Below are positions 47,241-58,800 of a stretch of 64,000 bases of DNA, piece by piece. Below the pieces are notes generated by a model. It was not told the origin of the DNA and ran no database searches. It saw nothing but the letters and a program-made list of their open reading frames with translations. Position 1 is the stretch's first letter. Each line of letters begins with the position of its first letter. Origin of the DNA: Symsagittifera roscoffensis (taxonomy: Eukaryota; Xenacoelomorpha; Acoela; Convolutidae); NCBI RefSeq assembly GCF_963678635.1, contig NC_087066.1, positions 18,349,275-18,413,274 of the forward strand, in the 5' to 3' direction. Made by a program: the position numbers and the translations under genes.

Positions 47241-50200
47241 TGTATTTATTTATGTATTTATTTATTTATTTATGTATTGATTTATTTTTTTATTGCTTAT
47301 TTATTTATCAGGTGTGTTTTGTTTATTTGTTGATATTTATTTCTATATTTATTTAATTATTCTTTCTTTCATTTAGTTTTGCTTTTATTATTTATGTATG
47401 TGTAATTATTTCATTTATTTATTTTCATTTATTCAGATTATGGGTCTGTTTGTTTGGTTATTTGTTCATATATATTTTTTCATGTCTATTTAATTATTTG
47501 TACATTTCACTTTTGCTTTTATTTATTTATATATTTATTTATTTATGTATTCATTTATGTATTTATTTATTTATTTATGTATTGATTTATTTTTTTATTG
47601 CTTATTTATTTATCAGGTGTGTTTTGTTTATTTGTTGATATTTATTTCTATATTTATTTAATTATTCTTTCTTTCATTTAGTTTTGCTTTTATTATTTAT
47701 GTATGTGTATTTATTTAATTCATTTACTTTCATTTATTTATATTATGGGTCTGTTTGTTTGGTTATTTGTTCATGAGATATATATTTTTTCATGTTAATT
47801 TAATTATTTGTACATTTCAGTTTTGCGTTTATTTATTTATTTATTTATTTATTTATGTATGTATTTATTTATTTATGTATTGATTTATTTTTTTATTGTT
47901 TATTTATTTATCAGGTGTGTTTTGTTTATTCGTTGATATTTATTGCTATATTTATTTAATTATTTTCTTTCATTTAGTTTTGCTTTTATTTATTATTCAT
48001 GTATGTATTTATTTATAATGATTTTTAAGTAAGGAGAGAGAATGAAAACCTATCTCTCTTCTAGAAGTGTTATTTTATGATCTTCGTTGATATATCAAAA
48101 ATTTAACCTATACATGTGTTAGTACGATTTTTAGTTCTAGAACTGTTATTTCAGGCTCTTTCTCGATGTAGCAAAATTTTGGTGTATACATGTATTAGTA
48201 CGATTTTTTGTTCTAGAACTGTTATTCTTCAATTATTAGTTGTTCAAGTTGTTTGGTTTTTGCTTCAGTTTCTATGCCTTCGGTGTATTGCGCGTAGCGC
48301 CTATGTTTCGGATTGTTAGAATGATTCGAACCAAAAACGAGCAATCTGTCGACGAACTTCAAAGGCTCGCAAATAATTACACGAGCTTTGACTAAAAATG
48401 GCGTAATTTTCCAGACGTTTTCAGTCGGTACAGCAATTTTTAAAAAAAGTTCGATTAATGCCTAAAAGCTAAAATGTTTTTCAATTTTTGACTCATTCTT
48501 GAGCTTGACTTTCTAACACCATCGCTTTGGTCAGCTTTTTTTGAGTTGTTGGCACACAAACGCAAAGCTTAAAGCGTTGCTTGCCCCTAGTCCCAGCCTG
48601 GCATCCCGAAAAAGGGAGGTTGTCATAGGGTTGAATTGCTAATGCACGAGTCAAGTTCTTGCGTTTAGTACGTTTCCCGGGAGTCTGCAAGGAAACGTGT
48701 CTTCAAAAAAGGTGAACAAAATTTCAGCCGGAGTAAAATCTGAGTTTTATAATACAATTATAACACACCAAAATGAGACAAAACTTACACTGGTTTAACA
48801 CAAGCTATACAATGCTCTGAAAAAGTACAGATTGGTTGTCTTTGTTAATAATGGACATCTGTTTTGGACTCTTTCATTTAGTTCGCGGTTCTTTTTCTTT
48901 GTGAATTAATTGCCACTCGATGCATTAAAAAAGAAGTTCATTTTTTGTCGGAGTATTTTTTTTGCATTCTGCCTACTACTTTCGACATAAAAGGGTGCGC
49001 ACGCTGAAATATGATTGGACGCCAAAATGCCAACCTTTGACAGCATTATTGTCCTAGCAATCCCACTCACTGGCGCATCTCGATGGTTCCAAAGGGAGGT
49101 TGTGAGTAAGACTTCACGGTTTGACACCATACTTTTTATATAAGTAATGCCAAAGTTTAGACATAACTTGGTCAATTTCTTCTTTTTTTCCGGGTTCTAC
49201 ACAGTTTTTGTTGCATACAGGCCGAGTTTCCTGAACGATCATATCATATGACTCGCCGATCTTTTCTTTTTTTCAAATGCGAGGGAATATGGCATTTTTA
49301 AAAAACAATGCTTAGTTGTGATTTGTTTTGCAGTTTACTTTGAGACCCAGTTTTTGATTTTTCTCATGAAACTATGCGAGAGATGGAGAAAACAACCTGA
49401 TAATTGTGGTTCGATAATTTTTTGGACTGACTGATGAGCAGCTTGCTGAAAAACTAACAAAAACATGTTTTCAGACCGGCAGTTTGGTGCTAAATTAATC
49501 AAAGCCTGAAAAAATTGTCGTCGTTTTTTTCCGCTTTTGTTATGAATGAAGATGTATATGCCAGCTGGCGCAATACCAGATACTGACACGAATTGAATGN
49601 NNNNNNNNNNNNNNNNNNNNNNNNNNNNNNNNNNNNNNNNNNNNNNNNNNNNNNNNNNNNNNNNNNNNNNNNNNNNNNNNNNNNNNNNNNNNNNNNNNNN
49701 NNNNNNNNNNNNNNNNNNNNNNNNNNNNNNNNNNNNNNNNNNNNNNNNNNNNNNNNNNNNNNNNNNNNNNNNNNNNNNNNNNNNNNNNNNNNNNNNNNNA
49801 TTCATCTGCGAGAGAAAATGTACATGTATTTGGTAACAAGACTTTTATTCCCTAAAAATTTTTCTCACAAATCTGTGCTTGCTTTATATAGAACCTCACT
49901 TCCTTCGGGCATCCTCTCACTTTGTCCAGTGGTAAAACACAAGATCATTCATAGCATCAGGTTCCGGGCTCGTCGATTTTTATATAAAATGAAATTGAAA
50001 CATCGTTTTTTCTTCAAAGCATGTTTTTTTGCTGTTTAAGCTGTTTAACAATAATTGATAATTTTTTTTAATGGGAAGTTTACAAATTCTGAGTTTGGTT
50101 TTATACCATTTTCTTAGTTATTTTTTCACTTAAATGGTTTTGGTTTATGTTATATTGCGTCGTTTGAGGGAATAAGAGATTGTTGTGCTGTATGTATCAG

Positions 50201-53041
50201 TTGATATGGGGCACCTAATTTTTGAAGAATTTAAAAATTGCCTAATTTTTTTGTTATGACCTTTCCGGATCACGTGGCATCTACCTGAGTATTTGCAAAA
50301 ACTTTTCCCCGTATCCAGAAAAACAGGTCTAAATTCGAGCGAATAAATGCGAGCGAGTTCTACCTTGTAAAGTTTTACTTAGTTGCCAAGTAAAGTTGTG
50401 TTTGAAGTTAGTAGCGCCATTTGGAAAGTAAAAACCTCAAAAACTCGAAAAATTCCTGCAAAAATTTTGAAATTTTTTCTTTTTTTTGTGTTTTTTTATT
50501 AGTAATTTTTCTACAGTTTTTGACTATGTCTGTCAAATATTCTTGTGTTCCATTTTTTTCGTTCAGATCTTTTTATCACACCACGCAGAAAAAAACGACA
50601 CTACTCCAAGAAAGTTTTTTTTTGTTCTTGGTCGAAACATTCGGTGGTACTGGCACAGTAACCAGCTATCATTTTTCCATTTTTTTTCTATTTTACTCAT
50701 TTTCGATGAAATGATTTCCGTCTCTTTTTTTTCTCACTTTCTACTGATTTTGGTCTCGTTTTTTTAACCCACTAGCTTGCAAATCTAGTTGTAGTAGTTA
50801 AAATCTTCAACTTAACCCGCGGAAGAATTTATATAAGTCAAACAAAGCTCTTAGGAAATTCTGTACAGAATGAACAACGGCATTTAAGTGACCCTTTAGA
50901 GATTTTGCGGGTTTTCAACATCAGATGCGAAGAGTGTCTGAGGGTCCGATTTGGTTCCAGGATTTCGCAAAAATCATCTAAGTTAAAACAATTGGCTCTG
51001 AGACGAATACTGATGAAAAATCGTATGTCTTTTTCAATCAATTGGTAAGCTATCGACAGCGTATTTGAAATGTACAACAAATCTTGATAATTTTAGCGCC
51101 GTAATATGCCGTGGTAAAGTCAGAGTAATTAAACGATTCGAATTGTCTCAACGTTTTTATATCCAGAAACCAAGCAGAATGAGCATATAGCAAGATAACA
51201 GTGCCATTGATAACCGAAAAGTTTTCGCGCCTTCTGTCATTTATTTCTTGCATGATAAACCCATTTTAAATTAGTGGTAACTTTAGTCCTAAGCCAGTAC
51301 TATGATTGATTATTTGGAGCTCAGTGTTTACCAGAAAAAGGGATGCAGAATTCTTGATCCCGCTTGGTAAAACACCATATTTGGGTATATTAAGTCTAAG
51401 TCGCCGAAAGTTTGAGGACATCTAAGTCATCCTGCAAAAGTAGAATTGAGAGGAGTGAGAGATGTATTCAGCTTTGTATCATCAGCGAAACAAAAACAGG
51501 CTGAGTTCATCGGTAAATCGAGCATGAAAATGATAAACAGCAAAGATCCAAGTACACTTCCCTGTGGGACTCCACTAGTTTCTGGTAGTAGGCTGATGAA
51601 CATCCGTTTACTTTAACACACTGCTTTCTACCTTCCAACTAAGACTGAAACAGATTGAGAAATCTTCGTGAAAACCATTGAAAGCGAGTTTGTTTTGCAA
51701 TAAAAACATGAGACAGAAACAAACGCGTTTTGGAAGTCAGGATACAGAATGAGCCGATTGACATCGTCATAATTCAAGTTAACTTTATCAAGAAACATCA
51801 GTAATTAGGTGACGCATGATTGACCTTTTTCTGAATCTTGTAGCTTTTCATTAAGATTGGCTTGAATCTGCGGATAAGTGCAATTGAACAATTTTTTTTT
51901 CAAAAATTAGGAATAGTCTAGGTAAGATTGAAGTAGGTCGATAATTTTTAACAAATGGTTCAGTTTATTTTTTGTGTATCGGGGATATGTGCGCAATTTT
52001 CCAAAAAGCAGGCCACGTTCGTGAAGAAATAATATATTTAAATAAAAGGTAGACAAAGGATGCTAAAAAGAAGCGTTCTGGTCATGAATTAAGCTCGGCA
52101 CGTTGTCACAAGCACAGGATCCCGTATCGGGAACTTTTTCCAGAGCCATACCATGAATTTCTAAATCAATATCAGTAAGAAAAACAGGGCGATTCAACTG
52201 AAGATATATCCAACGGCGAGATATGAGCGTCATGAAAAACTGAATAAAAATTTTTGTTGAAAAACTCAGCTTTGTTCAATTTCTATGCTTGCGTTGTTTC
52301 ACTACATTTGCGAACCTCTGCTTCGCTTGTGTAAAATTTATAGCACTCAATTTTGCCACTCGTTGCTTGTTTTTGCATTGTGCAGCTTTGCTTCTGTGTA
52401 ATCTCACAAAAGTTTTGGTGCAATGTTTAATGTTGCTGAAAATCTTAAGGACACATAAAAGTTAGCTTCAAATTGGATTTCCATAATTGTGAAGCAATAC
52501 TTGTTTATTTTTATCCAGCCACTTTTTTCATTGCTTTGATTCTGTTTTCACATATTTTTTCGTATCGCTACTGATGCGAAGACCGGCTTCGCCTCTGTGT
52601 CTATTTTTATTTTCTCTCCAGACTCATTTTTTTGTCTCTTAGTTTTTAAGCTCCATTTTGCCTGTGTGCAGCTTTTCCTGTGTATATAATTTGTAGATGT
52701 ATTTATACCACAAAAATTGCTTAAGTTTATCCTCCCAGTTTGCTGGTTTTCTTCAGACAGCTTTTAAAAGATAGTTTATATTGATTTTTATTCCAGCCAA
52801 ATATTCTCGCAACGGACCATCCGGTGCTCCTTCATTCATTATGAGCAAAACTAATCAGAGCAATGGAAACTCGAACGGAACCGCTAACAAACTCGATTCG
52901 GCAAGTGACAACTCGGCTACAGATCTGCTAGACGACGACTATGTTGATTTTCAAGACCACAAGAACAGAGAAGAAGCAAATAATATAAAAAATTTTGGAG
53001 CTCGGAATACGGGACCAACCTCAATTTTTGACGACATATAA
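43468..53041 (+). CDS. LMBRD2: LMBRD2-like membrane protein, central exons not found
   Basis: LMBR1-family multi-pass membrane protein; human LMBRD2 is linked to GPCR signalling at the plasma membrane. Visible exons: 43468-43641, 44024-44472, 44968-45178, 45426-45500, 45641-45897 and the last, 52797-53041. The first five join in frame (phases 0, 2, 0, 0), giving 388 residues. These hold the opening transmembrane hairpin (ALLHKYGDWRRQH), a second membrane pair with TWLILPFMQSY, the NTWGLFFMVLLMGYGMVEVPR segment, and the coiled linker up to KLEDIVKSK. The last exon matches the family's Ser/Asn-rich tail ending in IFDDI. The expected four or five central membrane helices, about 250 residues, are not seen between 45898 and 52796, where a 200-N gap lies. 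Exon 5 ends in phase 2 but the last exon needs phase 1, so at least one exon is missing. Confidence 0.88.
44755..44840 (+). mobile_element. SINE-like head in LMBRD2 intron 2
   Basis: B-box-like GGGTTCGGCTCC at 44780-44791, followed by a T-run and CTTCGTCCGTTTTTTTT, resembling the body of the elements at 19941 and 39261. The A box is not convincing. Confidence 0.4.
45558..45600. repeat. Perfect 17-bp hairpin in LMBRD2 intron 4
   Basis: Left arm AAGTACCAATAATTCAG (45558-45574), 9-base loop, right arm its exact reverse complement (45584-45600). The intron is only 140 bp (45501-45640), and the right arm ends 40 bases before the acceptor. It may be a foldback remnant or a functional RNA structure. 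Confidence 0.9.
46341..46486 (+). mobile_element. tRNA-Ser-like SINE, copy 2
   Basis: A box TGTCTGAGTGGTTAG at 46345 and B box AGTTCGAGGCT at 46396, with GAGACTCATAATTTC between them in the position of an anticodon arm. The layout resembles tRNA-Ser with the anticodon changed to CAT. The 3' body (GTGTTCTTGCTAGTGTTTGC) matches copy 1 at 41160. Confidence 0.65.
46900..48020. repeat. TTTA-rich tandem region, unit about 305 bp
   Basis: Built of ATTT/TTTA short repeats, with a higher-order period: the anchor CTTTCATTTAGTTTTGCTTT recurs near 47057, 47367, 47673 and 47967. The hydrophobic-looking frames in it are products of the repeat. Confidence 0.9.
49600..49799. other. Assembly gap of 200 N
   Basis: Exactly 200 N, a common placeholder for a gap of unknown size. 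It lies in the LMBRD2 interval where the central membrane exons are missing. Confidence 0.98.
49921..49985 (+). mobile_element. tRNA-like SINE head beside the gap
   Basis: A-box-like TTTGTCCAGTGGTAAAACA at 49921 and B box AGGTTCCGGGCTC at about 49960, 39 bases apart, then a T-rich body with a TTGCGTCGTTT motif further on (50155). No clean cloverleaf. Confidence 0.5.
50210..50720 (+). repeat. Dispersed repeat, uninterrupted copy
   Basis: Aligns with 55190-55537 plus 60411-60530, which are the two halves of the same repeat split by the copia element. Shared anchors: TTCAGATCTTT, then ATCACA(C)CA(C/T)GC, GAAAAAAACGACRC, TGGTCGAAACATTC-like and CACAGTAACCRGCTAT. Confidence 0.7.
50840..51890 (-). 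pseudogene. Decayed non-LTR retrotransposon reverse transcriptase
   Basis: On the minus strand, with frameshifts and stops, one reads a GQSCVT / LLMFLDKVNL region (about 51850-51780), then PDFQNAFVSVS (about 51745-51710), then SGVPQGSVLGSLLF (about 51577-51538) and FADDTKL (about 51493-51470). These are the ordered palm motifs of CR1/Jockey-type reverse transcriptases, with the catalytic Asp pair in FADD. The 3' part (51253-50838) holds the C-terminal region with RTLRHSSHLML. It lies inside the LMBRD2 intron and is clearly inactive. Confidence 0.75.
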
Positions 53042-55537
53042 GTTTGTTTGGGAGTTGTATGATTTAAAAAAGCAATCAAATTTATAATTTCATTTAGTCG
53101 TTCAAGTAATTTAGTTACGTATGAGTTTAAGTTCAAGTTTGTTGGGATGTCTCATATCCTATCATTGTGCTGTATATTTTGGATAGTCAATGTTTTAATG
53201 TATTTAGAATTTTTTTCTGATGACCATGGCGTATTATTTAGTTAGTGGCATAAATCGTTGCAATTATCTTTTGTTTTGTATGATTCTCATCCAGCTTTCT
53301 GGCATGCATATTCATCGTGTTTAGTGTTATGCTTTTTTGGCGGTGTTATCTTTGAAACTGGTTGCGGACGCCTCAGTAAATCTAAAAATACACTAGAGCA
53401 GAAAATCGCCATTCTGTTTTCCTTGACTTGCATAAGACTCAAAAACTAAATACGGAATAGGTAGTTTTCACTTCAATCAAACCATCCGCATGGACTACAA
53501 ATCTGTTTTTTTGATTCAACTAGAGTAATGAACGTAGTGAAGACTTATATAGGTCTTGTTGATTTTTTTTGTTTTTTTTTTTCAGGAAAAATTTTGATGC
53601 ACTTAGGTATAATGCATTTTTTGAGTTCAATTGAAATTCATCTGCTGAAAGTGACGTGAATAGCACTCTCCAATTACAAACTTAGAAATGGCGCAAAAAA
53701 ACGTGAAATATTTCTAGTTTCGAAAGTGGATTTTATTTTAATGATTTCCCAGCGGAATAAAAACTTTACCTATAGATCCAGTTTTCTCATGGATTCATGT
53801 TATCAAAAAAGCGCCAATCATAAATTGTTCTAGAATTTGAAGAGCTTAAAGGGCTTCTATTTTTTTCTTTCAATCTCGAAAGTTTTCAACTAGATTTTTT
53901 CAAGAAAGTCAGTTTGTTTTTTATGTTTACTTGCGTTCATTACTCTTTTTCAATCTTCGATTGGCTATGTTTTATGGTGCCGCTAATTTTTTATTGCCTA
54001 CATTTTCTTCCGAGAAATCGGTGCATAAATCTTATCAGATACCCACGGGTAACATATTTTCTGTGCACGTCACGTATTGTCGCTCAAATTGATCTGGTTT
54101 ATTTTGCATTCACTTTCCCCTGCCATCAGTTTTGTCACACAGACACAAGTCCGGTTTATGATATTGTTGACAAGTAGTCGTTAATACACTCATGTGTTCT
54201 TGTAATATACACAGTCCTAGTTTGCGATGACCTTTAATTGTGCTCTTCACCTCTTCTGATCTTGCGTCAAACTCACTTTGGGTTTTCAAAAGGCATATGT
54301 GCTGTATTCTGTGAGTGTGTAGTTTAAAAAGTATCAGATCATATAACAAACATTTCAAGATTCTTTTGAAAATTTTATTATAGTTGAATTCTTTCTTTTG
54401 TGATCGAAACAATAATGGAATATTAGCTCGCCAATAACTGTTAGAAATTAAATTTATATTTTCATTGTTTTTCGATAGTCTCACTGACTTAAGCGCGCTG
54501 TTTTTTTTTCTAGGGTTATCATTGGCGCGTTTTATATGATAGTGAATTGTTGTTGAGCAGCCATTTAGTGATGTCTTTTAAAGGGCGGTGAAATCTTCTA
54601 ACAAGTGAGCGGCTGCACAACTGTTGTTCTGACCCTCCGAGAGGGAAGGAACTATGGCGTAAGGTCCGTTCTTTATTTTTTTTCAGCCAAATATATCTTC
54701 CTCAAGGAAAGCTTGTAGGGGATCAAGTATTGTATCCGATTAAGGCACTATTGGTTGTTGGGATACTAAAAGAAAATTCAAATGTGTCTCAGGGTCGAGA
54801 AAAATTGAGCTCTTTTGTTTTCGTGTTTCATGACTTTTGTTTTCGTGACTAATTCTACTAGTTTTAAAGTCATTTTCACTGTGCTCACCGTTCTGCCTTG
54901 TTTTTTTTCCACCTATTTTGGTCACACCTGCTAGAAAAAGAACAGAAAAAGTAGACAACAACAATTAGAAACAGAATTAATTTTTTGGACGCTTTTAATT
55001 TTGTTTACACTTGCGCAAGTGTTTTAAAACCGGGCACCGGATTTTTTTCCCCAAAAATAACTTTGTTTCCGCTTCGCCTCTATGTTGATTTTTGTTCCGA
55101 CTATTGAAAATGGGGAGGAACTTTGTACTAGGGTGTGTTTTAGTTTTTTGAGTTACCACAAAAAATCATCGGACTGGGCTGAGTGATATATAATATTTTT
55201 TGATGTATCAAAATTTTTTCCACAGTTTCGAGAAAAACCAGTTTGAAATTTTTGGCCTGAATTCGAGTTGATAAGGTGACCGTGTAGCATATTTAAGCCG
55301 TGAAAACTAATTTTGCTTAAGTAAATGTAGTGTTTGGAGTTTTTTAGCGCAGGGAATCAAAAACAAGTTTCAAAATAATTCTGAAAAAAAATGAAAGTTT
55401 TTGAAGTTTTTTCAAATTTAAATTTTTTTTTCTTTTTTTTCTGGTCAATTTTCTTCAAAAACTGTTTGTCACTTGACCTATTTTACTATGACTCTGAAAT
55501 ATGCCTAAGTTCTATTTTTTCTTTCAGATCTTTGTAT
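53042..55537. other. Spacer between LMBRD2 and the copia element
   Basis: No gene found. It contains the repeat copy at 53519-53970, AT-rich filler, a segment near 55108 (GGGGAGGAACTTTGTACTAGG) resembling the array-unit motif GGAAGAAACTTTGTATTCGG, and at 55190-55537 the left half of the repeat interrupted by the copia insertion. Confidence 0.5.
53519..53970 (+). repeat. Dispersed repeat, second copy
   Basis: Pairs with 42768-43265. It includes GATTTCCCAGCGGAATAAAAA at 53741-53761, close to GATTTCTCAGTGGAATAAAAA of the array units. Confidence 0.7.
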
Positions 55538-55875
55538 TGTTAAGATTCAGAGTTAGAGCAAGTAGGACTAGGGGATAGAGGTTTGAGAGTTATCTGAGGT
55601 TTCAACTGAGGAGAGAGAAGAGATACTGATTGTTGAAGAATGAATTGAGATTGTGTTTATAAAATGACACGACAAACTGAGCATCAAATAGTACCAGTTA
55701 ATTAATTACCAGTTAATTAATTAGTTTATCAAATACCAGCAGACCAGTTGACCTTGTCTGAGTGCATTGAGTTTTATACCAGTTGACCTTTAATTAGGTT
55801 TCTATTGCTCAAGTCTGACCTTGAGTTTGGTCTGGTATTTCACTAGTCTGGCATTGAGCTCGTCTGTCCTCAACA
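55538..55875 (-). repeat. 3' LTR of the copia element
   Basis: 338 bp, with TG...CA ends in either orientation, and containing a doubled CAGTTAATTAATTA segment. Matches 60073-60410 over its full length by reading. Confidence 0.95.
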
Positions 55876-55884
55876 CCCCCACTC
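55876..55884 (-). other. Polypurine tract of the copia element
   Basis: On the minus strand GAGTGGGGG directly before the 3' LTR. It overlaps the TGA stop codon of the pol frame (55885-55883). This is where plus-strand DNA synthesis would be primed. Confidence 0.75.
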
Positions 55885-58800
55885 AGGCTGAATTGGCTTT
55901 GTCCAATGTCAGGCTGCAACCCATCAGCGTTCGACGATGTTGATCCACCTTTGCCTTGCTCAGGGATTTCGTCAACAAGTCAGCCTCCATGTTTTCGGTT
56001 GGACAGTACTCGAGCGCAAATGTTCCATCCTCGACCCGCTCTCGGACAAAGTGATACTTGACATCAATGTGCTTTGTACGCTTCTGCATTACGGGATTTT
56101 TTGCACATCTTGATGCAGCTCTGGTTGTCCTCGTTGATCACAGTTGGACCATCACACGTCATATCCATCTCATTGAGTAGGGATCGTAAGTAGAGGCCTT
56201 CCTGAACAGCCGCTGCCATTGCTTGATACTCAGCTTCGCTGGTAGATATTGCTGCAGTAGGTTGCTTCTTGGTACTCCAGCTGATTGCTGCTCCTGACCG
56301 CTGCACATGAAAACTGTAGCCTGTTGTTGACCTTCTGTCATCAACGTCACCAGCCCAGTCAGCATCTGCTGAACCATAAAGGTTGAACCCATCAGGATCT
56401 TTGATGTAGCACAGCTCCAGATCTTTGGTTCCTTTCAGGTATCGCAGTACTCTCTTAGCAGCCACCCAGTGTGTTCTCCCAGGATTCTCCAGAAACCGTG
56501 AAAGTTGAGTCACAGTAGCTAGGATGTCTGGCCTCGTTTGCTTGGCTATGTACAATAACGAGCCCACTATGCCTCTGTAGTCCTCACGCTGCATTGCCAC
56601 TGCTTCTTCTGAGCCCGCTCCAGGGCAGTCCTTCTTCGTCAACTGAGTGCTGATATCAGCTGGTGTCCCTACTGGTTTGCAGTCAGCCAACCCAAAGCGC
56701 TCCAAGCAGTCTTCAATGTAGCGAGACTGATTCACAGTGACAGAACCAGGTGCCCGTTTGACCTGCATTTTCAAAAACCAGGCTAATGGACCGCGATCAT
56801 CCATCTTGAATCGGTCAGTGAATCGGTCCCTCACCCTGTCAACTTCTGCTTGCAGTTTGCAGCCAATGATGATATCATCCACCCATACTAGAACATAGAT
56901 CATAGCATCATCCATTCCCCTCATCGTGAACAAACAGAAGTCATTGGTGCTTCGAGTGAAACCAGTCTCCAGAAGAAACGTGCTCAGCGTCTGGTACCAG
57001 TCCCTTCCTGCCTGCTTCAGCCCATAGATACTGCGTTGTAGCAAACACACTTGGTTGTCCCCGCTGCTGAACCCCTCGGGCTGTTCCATATACACAGTTT
57101 CTGTTAACGGCGAGTTGAGGAAGGCTGACTTCACGTCCATCTGATGAAGTACAAGATCATCTTGCGCTCCCAAAGCCAGTAGTATTCTCTTTGTTTCTGG
57201 TTTACAGGTTGGCGCAAAGGTCTCATTGAAGTCCAGTCCTTCCACTTGCATAAAACCCTTCACCACGTATCTGGCTTTAAACCGCTCCACTTGTCCCATT
57301 GCATCTCTCTTCACAGCAAGCACCCAGCGTCCAGGAATGACCTTGCGAGAATTTGGTCTATCAACAAGTGTCCAGGTGCCCATTGCCTTCAGTGACTGCA
57401 CCTCCAAAGCCATAGCTGCTAGCCACTGCTCCCTTTCTGGTCCAGATACTGCTTCCAAGTAGCTTCTTGGCTCTTGTGCTATCACTGAAGCATGAGTGTA
57501 AGCCAGTCCGTATCGGATGGGAGGGTTCCGCGTTCTAGTTGACCGCTGCTCTGGAATCTCTGTTGGCCTCTGCTCTGGAGGCTCTGTGGAAGGTGGTTCC
57601 AATTCTTCAGTCTCGACTGGGTCATCTTCCGTAACCCCCACTGAAGCTGCTGCTCCACTATCATTCGCTTTATTGGTAGACTCAGTGATGGCCTTCGTGC
57701 TAGTTTCCTCTACATCAATGCATCCCTCGATTGATAGACCCAGTGTTTGTGACTGCTCACTGTCTACCAGAAAGTCGTCTGGAATGATGTCTTCATTGAA
57801 CGTCACGCTTCTTGCTCGTACCACTCGCTTTGTCTCCAGGTCCATCAGCAAGTAGGCTTTGCTCTCCTCGTCATAACCAATGAACTTGCTCTTCTTGCCT
57901 TTCGGATCCAGTTTCCGCCGGTTTCCTCTGTCCAGGTAGTACGCCAGGCATCCGAACACTCGCAGGTAGTTGACTTTCGATGGCTTCCCATAATGCATCT
58001 CCATTGATGAAATGCGATGCTCATTGCTGGATGTAGGACACAAGTTGCGAACCCTGACTGCCGTTGACATTGCTCGTACCCAGAACATCTTTGAGAGCTT
58101 TGCATCGGCCAGTAGACATCGAGTCATCTCAGTTATCACCCTGTTGTACCTCTCTGCCACGCCATTCTGTTGCGGAGTATTAGGTACTGTAAACTCCTGT
58201 TTCACCTGCATTTCTCTACAGAACATCCGAAAAGCATTCGACGAATACTCACCTCCGTTGTCAGTTCTCAAGCACTTCGGTGTTCCGTGCTCAGCTACAA
58301 AGTCTTTGAACTTCGAAAGAGTATCGCTCTTCTTAACCAGGTACTTGACCACTGCCAGACGGCTGAAGTCATCAATGAAGCTCACGGCATAGCGCGCTCC
58401 ATGCATGCTCGCAACTTCAAATGGTCCCTGGATGTCGCTGAAGACCCGCTGCCCCACTGCAGTTGCCCTGTTCTCTGTCTTCTTTGGCATTGCTACTTCG
58501 TGCATCTTCGAAGCTGTGCACACTTCGCAGAACCCTAGCTCGCCGACATCAACAACTGATATTAGATCATGCTTGTTGAGATGCCCCAGCCTTCGGTGCC
58601 ACAGCATTGCACTACTTGTCTCCATCTTCGCTTTCGTAGCTAGAGTCATCGCGTTCCTCTTGAACTTGCACTCCAGGAAGAAAAGCTTGCCGCGCTGCTT
58701 CACTGGTAGCCGTCGACCATCCGGTGCCACAAGATGAGAAGAGTCTGATGTAAAGCTGAAACTAGACCCTCTAGCTATTGCTGAGCTCACACTCATCAGA

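Noticed and set aside
46853-47638. Hydrophobic frames rich in Tyr, Phe, Leu and Ile as membrane proteins
   Set aside because: They are translations of TTTA/ATTT repeats and repeat with the 305-bp period.
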